Positions 46,861-61,324 of a DNA stretch of 64,000 nt are shown one piece after another. The stretch is from the NCBI RefSeq assembly GCF_901000735.1, contig NC_081544.1, forward strand, positions 32,625,235-32,689,234, written 5' to 3'. Position 1 is the first letter of the stretch; each line of letters begins with the position of its first letter. The notes beneath the pieces are model-generated. The model did no database searches and was not told where the DNA came from. It was given only the letters and a program-made list of their open reading frames with translations. The DNA comes from Corylus avellana (Eukaryota; Streptophyta; Magnoliopsida; Fagales; Betulaceae). The position numbers were made by a program, and so were the translations under genes.

Positions 46861-48779
46861 TTAGATAAGTATGATAGATCAACACGGATATCACATAGCA
46901 AAGAGAAAACAATAATTAGAACATCTAGACAAATCCTTCGTAATAGTCATAATTGAATTTTTTTTTTTTTTCCTCTCCAGCAGAATAGTCATTTTATAGT
47001 TTTTTTATTCTAGTATAAATAGTAAATAAGCTGATCATCCTATTCACTATCCACACTATAAACTTTTTTTATTATTATTTTTCTCTCCCTTTATTTCTTT
47101 TACTCTCCCTCCCTTCTCTTTCTTCTGCACTCTCTCCTACACAAAATAATATTTTAAGAAAATTGAGAGTATAATAGAAAATTTGTTATAGTGTATATGA
47201 AAAAATAAGTAGTTAAAGTAAAATTTTATACTTTTTCAATAACTATTTTGTCTACTTATTTTTAAGATGCTCTTATAAACGAATTGAATGAGAATAATAA
47301 TGAATTATGGCTTTACTTTTTTGTAGTTTCATCTTTAATTATGACCATAAACGGTATTGATGCCATTTTTTATTATTATTATTATTGTTCAGTAAATATT
47401 ATTGGTCCTTAGTAGAAAGCATGTTTTAAGTTGTAATAAATAGGTAAAAGTAAAACACCAAATTAGAAAGGTGAAGATTCCAACCTGAAGCTAGGTTGTT
47501 GGAGGTAGAAGTTCAACTTAGCTTTCAATTCTGGTAATCTTTTTGCTGTTACATCATCATGCAAACATGTCTGTCGATTGCAAGGAAAACAACAAATGAG
47601 TTTCATCCTTTATCAAATTGAATATGCTTCCTCTATTTTTTTTTTTCATCTTTTATCAAATTGGATATGCTTCTCCTCTTTATTTTTATTTTTTGGTGTA
47701 TGAACAATGTTGATACAGTATGTGATCACGTATGTCGAGTTTCAGATACTGGACTCTGCAAGAGAACCAAAGGTTAGAGTGACACGTTGGTGGTGCCAGC
47801 GAAACCACCTTTGACTCTTAAGTTAGTAGGAGAATATAAGAAGGAAAATAAAAATAATTTGGATATGAACAGAAATAACAGTGGAAGAGTATAATCATAA
47901 AACAAAAATAGAAAGTTTTCGTTTGGGGCCTCGGCCCAGGTGGTGATTCTGTGTGTAAGCCCTTTTGGTGAGCTTGGATTATTGAGGGGAAGTGTTCACA
48001 CGTGCGTGCTCTTTTGGTGAGCTCGGGTCCTTGGTTAGGTACGAGCCCACTTTCGGCCCCTGGATCCTAGGCCTGGGTCCATTTAGCCTTGCATTAATCT
48101 AGTCATTCCAAACAATTATATTGCTGAGGTTTTGCTTTCGGGTAAACTGCTTTTGGGTATATTATTGTTCTATCATGGTGGATCCAATTTTAGGCGATTT
48201 TTTTTTTTCCCAATGAGAACAATTAAATATGACAGCTTTTTTTTTTTTTCCCCTTTTTTTTCCTAATATCCACCCACTCGATCATTCTATTAAATTTACA
48301 TTTTGTTCAAAATTCATGTGATTCACGTACATTTTGAACTGAGCATGTTACATGCATTTCCTCCTGACTCCTGAGTGAGATAACTTTGTCCATTAAATAT
48401 AATCATCTCTAAAGCATTCCCAATGGAATAGCCAAATGTTACTTTTATCTAGAATAGCTCTTCAAATGTTCAAAAAACCTCCCACATTGGATGAGCCAAA
48501 AATATATGTAAAATAGATATTTGATTAGAAGAGCTAAAAAAAAAGTTAAAATGTAGCAGCACTTTTTAAGGGAGCCATTTTATTTTTTAGTGTTTCTCTC
48601 TCCTGCTTTATCTTTTTCCCAAATCTTTTCCCACCTTTTTTTTAGAAATATAGCTAATCGGATGTGAAGACACTTAAAAATAGCTTAGCTAAACTAGATA
48701 AAAGTGAGTTTTGAAGAGCTATTTTATATAAAAATATGGCTCTTCCATTGGGAATGCTTACGAATTATAGTTTACAAAA
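46861..48779. other. Spacer between the two AMY3 duplication units
   Basis: About 1.9 kb of AT-rich DNA with no gene. It holds a MITE (48412-48759) and an imperfect local duplication near 47607-47690 (two copies of ATCAAATTGRATATGCTTC). Confidence 0.6.
48412..48759. mobile_element. MITE with AAGCATTCCCAATGGA ends
   Basis: 348 bp. The terminal 16 bases are perfect inverted repeats and the similarity continues (AAGAGCCA versus ATAGCCA). Both subterminal regions carry AATAGCTC. It inserted next to the downstream end of AMY3 duplication unit B. A related, worn copy lies at 60358-60873. Target duplication was not identified. Confidence 0.85.
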
Positions 48780-49139
48780 TTCAATAGGTGTAAGATACAA
48801 TGATTTTCCTTTGACACATTATTTAAAAAAATGTTTCCACGAGATAATACAATTTAAGTAGTAAATGTAAATTAAAGGTACGTCTCTACCCCACGCCCAT
48901 ACATGCTACTCCCCTATCATCCCTTAGTGAAGTTGCTAGCAACCCTCTGTCAGGAAACGCACGGTATGAGCAACATCAATGGAGGTTCGCTGCCGGACCA
49001 CCGTCACGAACCAGAATATTATCCTTTCAGGTGCTCTAGAATTTGCTTGGTAGAAAAAATGATGAAAACATGCCGTGGAAACCTTCTGTAACTGACTTTA
49101 TACGCTAAAAGATATATGATTGAAATAATTTTGATTATA

Positions 49140-52100
49140 TCAAGATGCTTCCCAGACCTTGTAATCTTTTCCCTCAGTAGCGAAAGACCACCTCTGGGGC
49201 CCGCTTGGGGGTTCATAATGACCTGGTCCTATCTTCACTGCAACTTTTTCACCAATGATGGCCGCATACACGTCCCTTTCAGCTTTAATAATTTGGATCT
49301 AGATGAGGCAATATCACAAATGAAGTCAATATTTTGAAACCTTTTCAATTTTCATCAAAAGACTTGGCTTTTAAATTGCCCACTTAGAGCAACATCCTGA
49401 TTTCATTTGGAAATCATAAGCAATAACTGTGAATTTGGTGCCAAGAAAAGAGAGGAGGAGACATTTTTTTCACTGTTTTAGTTCCCTAGATCAGTATGAT
49501 TTTGACTACTTTTATTCTTCAGTTCTTTCATATTTAACTAGAAAATTCGAATGAACATTTTATTTTCTTTGGAAAGTTTTCCATGCACATCATGATGTTC
49601 AACAATTAAAGCCAATGATCGACACTTACCGTACTGCGACAGTGGATATTGTTCCGGTTCCTGAGAGAGATTAAAGCTCCTATTTCAGATCGGTAGTGAG
49701 AGAAAATATGGTCATAGAACACTGAAGGTGTTCCTGGATGAGTCAGGATGTAAGCATATCCTTGCATTTCCTTTCCACATGGGAATCTCCAATGACCCTG
49801 CAGAAGAGAAGAATATAAAAGGGGTAACATATTTGAGCAAAATAACACTCCCAATTCAAAGTTGAGACAATAGCATCATAAAAGAATTCAAACAGAGTCT
49901 TGTTCTTTCCTACTTCCTAGCACAAGTGGGAGAAAATTTTAAAACCTGATCCAAGATTTGTGGTAATGTTTCCACAGATTTACAGAGAGCACATCCAAGG
50001 ACATTATTTAACAGAATTTACAGATTCCCGTGAGACCTTAACCAAAAATGACGAGTACCCCTTATTTTGGAGACCAAGTCATTGTAGAAAAAGCATATTC
50101 TCAGATAAGTCTTATCGCACTATGCTTGTATCACTTTTCTACTTGCCTGTTAGTTTGTTCGTAAGCTGTATTGTTTTTCATTCTTCAATAAAAATATTTA
50201 TCCGCAGAAACAACATGCAGATACAATGGACAGTTCAAAATGGATGTTCAAACCTGAGTAGAACCAGTATCATGATTCTCTATAAAGGTAACAGCACGTG
50301 ATGGCCACCATCCAACAACCCCAGGAGGCTTTCCCTTTTGATCAGATAATCGCCAATATTCACATCTTTCCAGTGCCTAGATAAAATAAATGTACAATGT
50401 AAGTATATAACGTCCATCTTATAATTGTACCTTATAAGAAAGGCCATTACCCAGTATAAGTGACACCAAAGTGGAGTCAGGGTTGCTGAGATATAATTGC
50501 ACCTTATACACATACATAAGTAATACTTCACAGAAGAATCTAGGTTCTCAAGTTAATAGGTGAATCAGGAGTTCTGGAAAGCTGGCAATTTTCTTTGATC
50601 ATGCAAACCTGTATATATATATATGGATACAGCTTCTGTACGAAGAACCGTGAAGAATAGTGGCATAACTGCAAGCTATAGAGCCTATGATATGATGAAC
50701 TCTTTGTCAATTCATAGATACCAAATCACTTCATTGTAGTTTTTTTTAATTAACAAATGAAGATACAAGTTGATAAAATCAGCACAATCTTAATAAATTA
50801 GATTCAGGATCCTATAATTAATTGTAGTATTTTTCACTTAAAACGGTAATTGAGACACTTATAATGATATCAAAAACAAAATTAACTTCAAATTTGTTAA
50901 GGCCATATAAAAAACAATAAAATGCCACAATATTCTCTAATATTCCAAATACCCCATCAAAGCATTTTCTAGATGGACACTTACTGAATGAAGAATCCCT
51001 TTGGTCGTGACATCAAATGCACCAGCAGTTCCATTAGTTGCATTAATCCAGTCTATAATTCGCTGCCTATGTGCATCTTGATTGTGATCCATTTCACCAT
51101 ACGTATAACTGAGGGAATCCCAATACTCTCCAACAGCAAAGAAAGGTTCACTTGCTTCCAGGTAGTCCTTGACATAACCACCCCAAAATCCTCTGACAAA
51201 GTCAAGCCTCCACCCATCATACCCAATTTCATTCCTGCAGATGACATTTTGAAAGTCAAACTACATAAGCAAACCTTGAACACACTGTTATTTACAGAAG
51301 CAGAGTTTAAATACGCAGCAGAGAGAAAATGATATCACGAGATAAGAAGTAAACCTCCAATCATATTCTAAAAGAATGAAGGTGCAACTGACTTCAGAAC
51401 ATCATGAGATAAGAGAGATACATATGAGAAAATTATGAGACACATTCAAGTCATAGATTTTTGCAGCTATGTTCACTTAAGCTTTATAAGGTTAAGGAAG
51501 ATTTTGCGTCATCAATCCAATTAACTTGAAACCAAAAAAAAAAAGAAGATGAATAACTTCATGGAGATCTATGGGGCATAGCAGCCATGAGTCCTCCTCT
51601 TACGCATTCACTTTTTTCTGAAGAAAACATGGTGCTCGCGCTGTTGTCAAGAAATTAGGATATTGGCTCAAAGGAAACTAAAAGAAATGCTTTCAGACGC
51701 CCCTGAGGGTGCTATGATCAAGAATCAACTCCAGCTTTGAAGGAGAGATTTAGCTTGTTGATCTACTTAAGGATTATTTGGACATGTCTTCCTCTTAAAC
51801 GTAGTTTTTTTACTCTATGGATAAGATTTTTCCCTCAAAAAAGTTCCTCAAAAGTTTCAAGAGATCAGTCCAGACTGCTCACCTTAGCCAACATAACCAT
51901 TCTCTGATATCCTTCCTCACAAAATCTTGTGAATGATCAATATTTGGAGCAGCGTGGAAGTTATCTCCGCTACTCTTGTTGCCCCTGCCCTGTGACATAA
52001 ACAAGGTCTTTATATATCTGAGAACAAACACTTGGCATGCTGCCAAGAAAGAAAAGATGTACATATAGCATAGGCACATAGTCTCAAGGAACAAATCAAT

Positions 52101-55100
52101 CATGCATATCTAACATAGGATTTTTTTTTAATAAGTAAATGGAATTCATTAAAAACGTAAAGGCACAACCCAAGTACATAGGAAGTATGCAAGAAAAACA
52201 CCTAACTAGAAAAAAAAAACAAATATCTAAAAAATCATAAAAACTAGAAAAAAATGAAAGCAATCAATGGCAGCCGTCCGATGGTAGAGGGTGTTGAGAA
52301 AAAATGCATGTAATTCCACCACCATCCTCCCATGATCTACATGACTATGATAGTTTCATTCTCTTCAGATACGCTGCATTAAATAGGCCGGAGCCATCTT
52401 CCACACTGCTACAAAACGAAAACCACCTATCTGCCAAACATAGGTTGACAATCTTGAAAGCTGCAAGGTTGCTTGATTCCATTGCATTTGCAATTTTCAT
52501 TGTCGGTCTGAACTTTTTAAATCATATAAACAGTACAGATTAAGCCTGTCAAACAAGCCTGTAACCTCCTATTTCTAGAAGAATGAGTCAGACAAATATA
52601 TCTTTTCTTTTTTATTTTTAGTCAGAAAACAAGATCTACTCACTCAGCTACAACTGCTGTTGCTGCATTGGCCAAGCTATGAGAGAAGAATTACAAGCAT
52701 ACACCTAAGGTAAAAGAACATCTACAAGGCATTCCCAGGTTTACACACCAGTATACATGAAGGTCAATCCAGATAGTCAAATCATAAACTAATTCTATTC
52801 ATTCTGTGAAATTGCTGTTGTTAGTACTACTACTATTCAATTCAGAAATTAACACTGCCGCAACTACTATTACTACTGCTGCTAGCACTATTGTTGCCGT
52901 AATTACTGCTGCTGCCAACAGAAGAAAAAAAAATGATCAAGTAACATCTACTTAAGCAGATTTTTTCATCTAGTTCTATTGACCAAAAATTTCCACATTT
53001 TTTTACAACAAATATTCATGTCAAAAGAGGTCTTTCTGGATAATATATTTATCAAACAATTCCCTTGTTGGTCAATGAACCAAAGAGCTCCTTCCTCCAA
53101 CATTCCCAAAACAAAATCCCAATAAAAGTATCTATCTCTTGTTCCCTCGACTTTTTGGAATCTCTCATGACAAACACATGACAAATATGAAAACACAGTC
53201 CTTAATTAGTAAGCAATTCTATTGTGAAATAAGGAGAGCCTAAGTCATCAATTTTTCAAGCATGTTATTGAAGACAAAGGGTACAGAGTAGGATAAATGT
53301 CAAAAGAAATGAAAAGGCAAAGCACTGTCAACAAAACAAGAAAATTTTCGTCATACATTGTCCCATACTTATTTCTTTTATCAGCATTGGATTCTAGAAT
53401 ACCACAAGAAGCCTGGCCCAAATAACCAAAAATTAACTTTTGCAACCTTAGGATTAATGCAACATATCTATAGTCTCATTCTGTTTCCGTGCACAGGGAA
53501 ATTCCTTATTAATTCCTCAAAATTCAGCAATCTAAGCATCATAATTCTCAAATAATGAATCACCTTTGACTAGAGTATTAATTAATTCATTTTCCCCCAT
53601 TGTGCATAGCATCTTACAGTGCATTTTGTATACTCCATGTGTCCCTGAGTAGCACTTTTGCTTTTAATGAAATTCATTACTTATCAAAAAATAAATCTTC
53701 TAGTGCATTAAAGAATACAATGAATATCAAAAACACAAAAGGTATTAAAAATAAAAATGATAAAATCAAAGACCACGAAAATGATACATAACAGAAGTAT
53801 TCATCTTCATGAAATATTCTCTTTCAGCTATTATTTTCTTTGCATGGTTTTAAATATACATAGATATGCAAGTACAATCATTTAATTGTTTTCTATGACC
53901 ATCTGTAATTGTACCTTCTTTTTTTTCTTTTCTTTTCTCTTTTTTTGCGTGGGGGGGGCGGAGGGGGGTTATTGCTAACCACAAAATCTTAGCATCATAA
54001 GAATAAAATTCCAACATTTCATAAATCTTTGATGTGTTTGCAAATATTTGGAGAAGAATAGATGTATGTTTCCCTTCTGGTATTAAGAATTAAAAAATGG
54101 CATCAATTCTAAGCACTGTAAAAGAAAGTAGACTTTTTAGTAGAGAAAGAGCAGAAGAACATAGTAAATCTTTGTTTTTCAAACTTAGAGAAGCTGAAAG
54201 ACAATGATGCAACTTTGTCTTAAAAAGCATTGCCAAAATAATTTACAAAGACCGTTAATTTTAAGAAAAGATCGGTAACTATGGAAACATAAAGTACCTG
54301 AAAATGGGGGTCATCTGCAACAACTGCACGATCATCCCAATTTAAACGACCACCAAAGATATTCCAAACACCATTCTTATTCTGATGTTGTGCACAGCGG
54401 TGATTCAAGACAACATCTCCCAAGGCTTTCATTCCAGCTTCATGGAATCTCTTCACAACTTCTTTCAGCTCATCAATATTTCCATATCTGATTCATATAC
54501 CACAACAACAAAAAAAATATATATAGAAAACAAAATAGATTTTTAAAGATGACATACCTCAACTCACTAATGATAACTAAATGTCAACCAAGTAATCAAT
54601 GATCAACAAAGTTAGAAAGTACAAACAATTATGCTCATATATAAGCATAAATCAAGAAAGCAGATGTCCCTCAAGTGTGTAGTACCCTCTTTTTCTTTTT
54701 CTCAAAGAAAAGTTTTCAGTTATAATTAATGAAGGTTCGAGAGCAAGCTGAGAATTCTTTTGCATAAAGACCACAACAAATTCTATATGAGACGATAACA
54801 CAGATTGAATACCTATAGAATTGACTTATAGTACCTGGAATTTAAATTATATAAATCCTGCGGCATGTACCCTTCGGGTGATACAGAATCTGTAGGTGGT
54901 GGTAACCATATTACAGTGAAACCAAGCGAAGATAATTCTGAAGCTCTTTCTTTCAGCTCTATGTACCATCTTCCAGATTTATGGGATTCCCAGTTAAACC
55001 CTTGGCACAATATCTCAAACCCTGTGCCCGTCCCTGAGCATATTTTGACAGGAGGTTTTAGTTCCTCAGCTTCAACAACAGCTTCCTCCGAGAAAGTTGG

Positions 55101-58100
55101 AACAGAGCTTCTGAAGACACTATAGGCTTCAGCAGCCAGTTTTTCAATTTCTTGAAGAATACTTTCTTGCGCTTCTTTAGTTTTGGTCTTTTGACTCTCA
55201 GATGAAATGTCACTTACCAAGGTCCTTATTTCATTAATTATTCCACTAGTATATTCACTAATAGATCCTTTTTGATTTGCTTCTACATTATTTTCAAGTA
55301 TCTGTGCACTTTCAGATAGACTCTGTCTGGATTTAGCAGGCAAGCTACTAGAACTTGAGAGGGGGATGTAGAAGTCATTTCCCATACATTTCAACCAAGT
55401 ATTTTCATTTAGCTTGAGCACAAAAAGAAACCCTTCAAGTCCTTCATCTACAGTAAACAATCCAAAACATCCATCTCCACCCTCTTTTGGCTGCAAAACA
55501 CATCACCCAAGAAATTAATGTTAAAGAATAAGAAAACCATTCTAAAGAGCTTAAGATAAAAAATTAACACAGCAGAAATGAGGCATCCCAATTCAACATT
55601 TTCATAAAAGAATAGCATATGGAAGAAGTCGAGTAGAACTAACAACTCTAATGCAAGTAGTTGCAAGCATAATAATGCCTTCACATCAGACCTTAATATG
55701 AGGCCCTGTCAGCATAATCTATGTATCCATGTATTACTTCCACGGATAATACATAGGCAAATGTGTCATTGAATAAATTTTTACAAAAAAAATCGTCCCA
55801 TATTCTAGCAAAAGCATGTTTGCAGATATGAAATCATATCTCCCAAGTTCGTAGGTATAATTATGCTTCACAACATAAAAATATGCTATGCATGAAAGAC
55901 TAGTTCTATCAGAGATAAATAAGAAGTAAAAAGACCTGAACGTCACATAGGGGGGAAGGAGAAAAAAATATGACGGTTACACGATTGAGAAAGCACTTGC
56001 ACTCTAACTCCATAAAATACCAATTAATTCCTTATCCTGTAGCAATTACAGAAAACTGTTCCTTTCAGCAAAACTCAGCTTCTATAGTGGTTTCACAGAA
56101 AAGAAACATTCCCACATTAGAAACGTTTTTGAATGAACTAAAAAACAGGGAGAGAGACAGAGAGAGAGGCACAAAAAGTTGACAAGCTTAACAATATTGT
56201 GAGGGACCTGATGGTTATGCCGATTTAGTATACTTACATATACATATGTTTGTCTGTCTCTCTGTCTGTATGTTGTGTTTGACAAGTAAAGGACAATTTA
56301 GTTAAGAACATGGAATGGCCTCAAGTATATAGGAGTTTCTTCTAAAATTACACCAAGGCTCAGAGAATCAAGAAAGTCCAAAAAAAAAACAAAAAAAAAA
56401 ACAATAGGATGGAAGGCTATTAAAGCAAGTCACCATTCATACAACAATGTTAAGAAAAAAGGTTGTTAGAAGTCCAATTATTCCTCTAGCACCAAATAAT
56501 CAACATAAGGTAAAGCTGGACGGCATTCCAAATCAAGCTGCTTTTATGGCAGCCATATATATGAAGTCAATATATTATCAGCAAGAATAGCACCAGTATA
56601 TATTGAGAATAAAATTACATTTGCCAATATGTCAGTGAGGGAATATATTTAAATGTTGTACCTGTAATCGAGTCCGCAAAGCCTTGTTCTTGAAAGCCAT
56701 TGTATCTGGTGGATGTGGGGCAGCTGGAATTTCCCACTTTTTGGTATCATCTCTGCAAACTCCCCAGTGAATAACAACATTTCCAGGTAGATCAGTTTCT
56801 ACATATAGAATATTTTTAGATGTCTCTGGGCACTTTCTAACATTAACAGTGACTGAGTTATCAATAGCAACTTGTTTTGCAATAGGCTGCTCTTCACTGA
56901 ACCCTTCTAGGCTCCAACTTTCTTGTTTAAGGTCTCTGGATTCAGTGCTGCTGCCTGCACCATCAGTATGTGACGCTTCTGTTTTATGGAGCATTTTAGA
57001 TAGTGGCCCCAAAGCCCCTAGGTTAAAGAGGAGCCAAGAAACTGTCTGTCAGATCATGATTGAACATAGAATGGAGAGGAGAGGACAGTTACCGGGAAAA
57101 CTGTCAAAGATCATAAACCACCCACCCATGATACACCTCCCCTCCCAAATCTATAACAGTAGGCACAAATGGAGTCTACAACTTAGCTGCAATTAGGCTA
57201 CTTGGCTCGATGTTCCAAATTGATTCATATATGGAATGTATATAAAAAGCAGTGTTTGGGAAAAAATCAGGTTTCGGTCTTCAACAGATTAATAGAAAAC
57301 ATAATTCAAGTCAGCATGAGCTTATCTTAAATATAAATAATGGAAAGAACAAAGAGAGAAAATATATGCTAGAACAGCATCTAATTCCTTCATATAAAAA
57401 ACAAACTGCATCTAAGATCAAAAGGATGATACAAATGAGTTGCACTACTTTTATTGCTATCGCCTCTGTCAGTCCATCCCGCAAAAGGATCTCAGTAAGA
57501 AATTACCTCTATTTGACAGAACTTCATGGCTTTATAGATATAGAGGACTCAATTAAACTCATATGTTTGCTTAGAAGTTACACCGGTTCTAAAAGAAGAC
57601 ACAAAGTAATTCAGGCTGAAGATAAAAGGTTATGCATGCAACATATCCATAATATTAAACGAGTGAACTGTAATAATTTCTACAACCTTGCCACATATCA
57701 ATGCTCCTTTTTGCTCCTACCATATTTCTGTCATCTTGAAGGTAGTCTACAAGAGGCACCTTGAAATCTCTCCCCCCGTGCTGATACCAAGCTCCAGTTT
57801 CTTCATCCTGTACCATCACCCCCCCCCCCCCCAACAACCAAAGAAAAATAAATGACCAAAGTATATTTATAAACATTAAATAGACAGCAAATTTAACATA
57901 ACTGACACTGTCAACACTAACTGTTGAAAATCAGAACCTTCAAAACAAAATTTACAGCAGCAATTGCACCATTGGGTTTGAGATCAATCTTCACTTCGTA
58001 AAATGTGTCTCCTTCCGGTGACAATGATTTCTTCAAGGGCGTCTCTATTGCATAGTCCTGAAAAGTTTTTTTTTGTTTTTTTTCCTTTTTTATTCATATT

Positions 58101-59293
58101 CTTATTGGCAATGAAAAAGTGGCTCCATGCACAATCTTAAGAAACCAGTACTTATTACATACCTTGATGGCAATTGAGCCCGGGGGTCGCATTTCAGTAG
58201 GAGGTTGATCCCATTCACTGTAAAAATGTATAAATGACTCTTTCTTGATCACATATAACTATCATACCATATACTATGACATTATCAATAAAACAATCTT
58301 GAATCCTACGTAAGCTTATTCATAAAGCACGTAATACTTAAATCAAATAATCTAACATTAGAATTTAAAACAGTTGGCTACCTGCCAACATCGTCAACAT
58401 AAGAAACTCCCCAGTGAAGAATCCATTTCCCAGGAAGATCACAACCAACAGTAAGCTCCCAATTCCGATTATTCTGCCCATGATCTAATCTGATGAAGAT
58501 CGTTCCCTCAACCTACCATCCAAGTCAATCATGGGAACCTTTTTAATCAAATTCAAACCCTTCAATTCTGTCAAGCTGCTGAGAAAATAGAGTAATTTTT
58601 TAAACAGCATATAATTTGAGTTTTATGCACTTCTTTCTTTCTTTTTTCTCTTGTTAGGTAAAAGTGAAACACCGGAATATAGTGAGACAGAAAAAGTTAC
58701 TTTCAATTAACATTTACCGTTCCGTTTGATTGCTGAGAAAACAGAGGAAAGAGAAAAGAAAAAAATTTGTCAGAAAATTTTCCCTTGTGGAGGATCCTCA
58801 ATTAAGCTCTTGAACAACTATTTCAGATGATAGAAGTCGAATTTTTTCATTTTCTTAAAAACCAGAAACAATAAATCCGTAGAGCTTGAAACTTCAATTC
58901 CCTCAGTTTCCTCAGCAAGCAAACACGTCAATTTCATTTCCAACACTTTCTCGGGAACCAAACAGAAACCACACTCTCACGCAAAACAAAAATAAGAATT
59001 ATTTTTTAAACAAACAAAAATCGAACCGTCTCAGTTCGCTTCAGAGGGAAAGTCTCCTTGAAGAAGGCGTCGGTGGATTTGACGGTCTCAACGAGAGCGG
59101 TGGAGCTAGCTCTGACTCTAAGAGCGTGAATCTTGGGAGGCCTGAAGTTGCAGAAGCTCCGGGCCTGGAAGACCAGCTTGTGATTCGTAGAGCAATTCCA
59201 GGAACACGGCTTGAAAGCCTTGGATTTCGGACCGTACCTAGGACCCTCACGACGACACTGCCGGAGCAGAGGCTCTATGCTAGCGGTCGACAT
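49140..59293 (-). CDS. AMY3: Plastid alpha-amylase AMY3-type, tandem copy B
   Basis: Thirteen exons in exactly the phases of copy A: complement of 49140-49298, 49630-49797, 50254-50376, 50985-51234, 51883-51989, 54298-54487, 54835-55490, 56662-57017, 57687-57807, 57938-58057, 58163-58217, 58382-58512 and 59027-59293, giving 900 residues. It has the same order of transit peptide, paired CBM45-like modules, charged linker and GH13 domain as copy A. Catalytic D679 (GWRLDF), E704 (AVGEYWD) and D787 (ENHDT) are present, as is the C512/C600 pair 88 residues apart. Its N-terminus ([10 protein letters not shown]) and catalytic core ([30 protein letters not shown]) are closer to Arabidopsis AMY3 than copy A, so B is the better candidate for the ancestral function. 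The last exon carries EPPSGPQRW where A has EPSGAQSW. Confidence 0.95.
52125..52445 (-). mobile_element. LINE 3' fragment in intron 8 of AMY3 copy B
   Basis: Counterpart of 36820-37120: AATAAGTAAATGGAATTCAT, GCACAACCCAAGTACATAGG, then a CTCTTCAGATACGCTGCATTAAA region from the ORF2 end. Its presence in both copies dates the LINE insertion before the duplication. Confidence 0.65.
53590..53700 (+). mobile_element. Copy-B-specific LINE 3' tail
   Basis: GTATACTCCATGTGTCCCTG, then TTTTAATGAAATTCATTAC and TTATCAAAAAATAAA, is a LINE 3' end in plus orientation. The matching place in copy A (near 40290) lacks it. Confidence 0.55.
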
Positions 59294-59692
59294 GATTTCC
59301 GTCGCTCAGGACAACAGAGCGAGAGCCAGGAGCTCCCACAATTATAGAGAGAAAGAGATGATTCCTTTGCAGTAACTTAAGAGCGTGGACGATAATTTTT
59401 TATTTTTTATTTTATTATAAAATAGAGTTACTTTTTAGGATCATTCTATTTTTACATATAATTAATCATTATTTTTGTGTTAATTTTTTATCTACGCCGA
59501 ATTCCAATCTCGGCCTGTCTTCCCCATTATTTGCTAAATGAAATACATTAATTTTCTGAAGAATTAATTTGTTGGACTTAAGTGTGCTAGTGATAGCTAT
59601 TGGATACTTGTGAAAAATATCTTCATTTGTTTCGACTTTCCACTCCAAACAAAATGGAACTTGAACTAAAAATTCATGGAATTTTGGCAATA

Positions 59693-59714
59693 TATATATA
59701 TATATATATATATA
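59693..59714. repeat. (TA)n microsatellite
   Basis: An uninterrupted TA run in the upstream region of AMY3 copy B, absent from the matching position of copy A, which has a T-run instead. Confidence 0.9.
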
Positions 59715-60357
59715 ACCAAAATGCTCTTCAATATGTTCTTTGACAAAATATCTTTAAAATTGCCATGTACTAGTTGATGCCTTCTCAAAATAATGAAGTA
59801 ATATATCACAATTTAGATTTTAGAATTACGCCCACGCCCAAATTAAAATAAAACTATTAATTTTTTAACAAAAAAAACTATTTGCAAGACTAGAATAAAA
59901 ATAAAAAATAAAAATTATATATGTATATATATATATATATAGCATTTGTTTAAAAATATTACATTCTGGTTAATTGCGGAAAAATCTCACTCATCAGGCA
60001 ATAGATAAATAGTTTCTGGCCACTCGTCTCTCTTTTTGAGTCCACCCAACTTTTTAAAAAAAGAAACTAGCACTTTTTTGTTTTAAAAGTAGCAAATCTA
60101 TGTAACTTGGGTGGCGGAGAATCGAGTAATCTTTACGTGAACATGACGGGTCAACGTTTATCATCCCGAAAAACAAGTGTTATCGCCAATAACAATTTAT
60201 AATACTAATAACAAATCTATCCCAAAAATAAAAATATTCAGCCCATCGTGTAATAACGATAAAATATATATATATATATTTTCTTCTTATAAAGCAAATT
60301 AACATAGTATATTACATATAGAGATATTCTATCTTTATTTATTGGTGGATCCAATCT

Positions 60358-60873
60358 TAAAGCATTCTTAACGGATGAGTCAAATTTTTATACAAAATGA
60401 CTTTTTAAAACTCATTTTATCTAGCTTAATTAATAAATTTTTAAATGCATCTTACATCCTATTAACTATATTTTTATCTATATCATTTAAATATTTTTAT
60501 TTTTTATTTTTTTATAAGGATTGTATTTTTTTTAAATATCCTATTTTTTAACTTTTGAGAAAAAAAAATGTGGAGAGAGAAATAGTAGGAGAAAATTTTG
60601 GAAAAAGAAAAATGTAAAAGAGAAATAACATGAGAAAATTTTGGGAAAAGATAAAACATGTGAGAAAAAAAATAAAAAAAATGAAATGACTCATAAGAAA
60701 AGTGTTGTTACAAACTTACATGTAGTATTTTTTTTTTTTTTTCGCTAATCTAATAAAATATCTATTTTACTTCTTTTTTTTTTTTTTAACTAATCCAACG
60801 TAAAGTTTTTTACAGATCTGGTTAAACATTTTAAATAAAATTACAATTTAACTCTTCTGGTGGGAATGCCCTT
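60358..60873. mobile_element. Degraded relative of the AAGCATTC MITE
   Basis: Left end AAAGCATTCTTAACGGATGA; right end on the other strand AAGGGCATTCCCACCAGAAGA; both followed by GAGTYAAATT. It is longer and more diverged than the copy at 48412. Confidence 0.5.
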
Positions 60874-61198
60874 ATGTGCTGCGACATATATCTATCAGCC
60901 GCAGTGGAGTAAGTCTGGACCACTTCCTCTTGTAGATTGCTTGCAGTCGGCAAAATTGCTTTTCTAGTCATTTTGTCGTTAGGGTGATAACGATGGAAAA
61001 AGCATGTCATATTTTCTTGTATTACTATGATTTTTTTTTTTTTTTATCAAAGTATTAATTAAATAATTAAAATTGTTATTTTTATTAGCTTAAACTTTTT
61101 AAATAATAGGTTATTTAACATCATATAAAAGATAATAAATTTGAACCTTGACTTCATATTTAATCTTATTTTAATAAAAATTTATATGTTCTTATTAC

Positions 61199-61284
61199 TA
61201 GGGCTACTCAAGCGGTACGGTTATACTAACTGCTAACCGTTAACCGCTTTGGTAGGCAGTTATTAAAAACCGCTAACCGCCTTC

Positions 61285-61324
<40 letters not shown>

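Larger units (their letters stand above)
48780..59770. repeat. Tandem duplication unit B (AMY3 copy B plus flanks)
   Basis: About 11.0 kb aligned to 33645-46860 in the same orientation. It lacks the intron-1 LTR, the intron-8 insertion and the G-rich upstream block of unit A. It has its own small LINE insertion at 53590-53700. Confidence 0.9.

Noticed and set aside
48412..48759. Target duplication for the AAGCATTC MITE
   Set aside because: Flanking bases TCATCTCTA and ACGAATTAT do not match, so no duplication is claimed.
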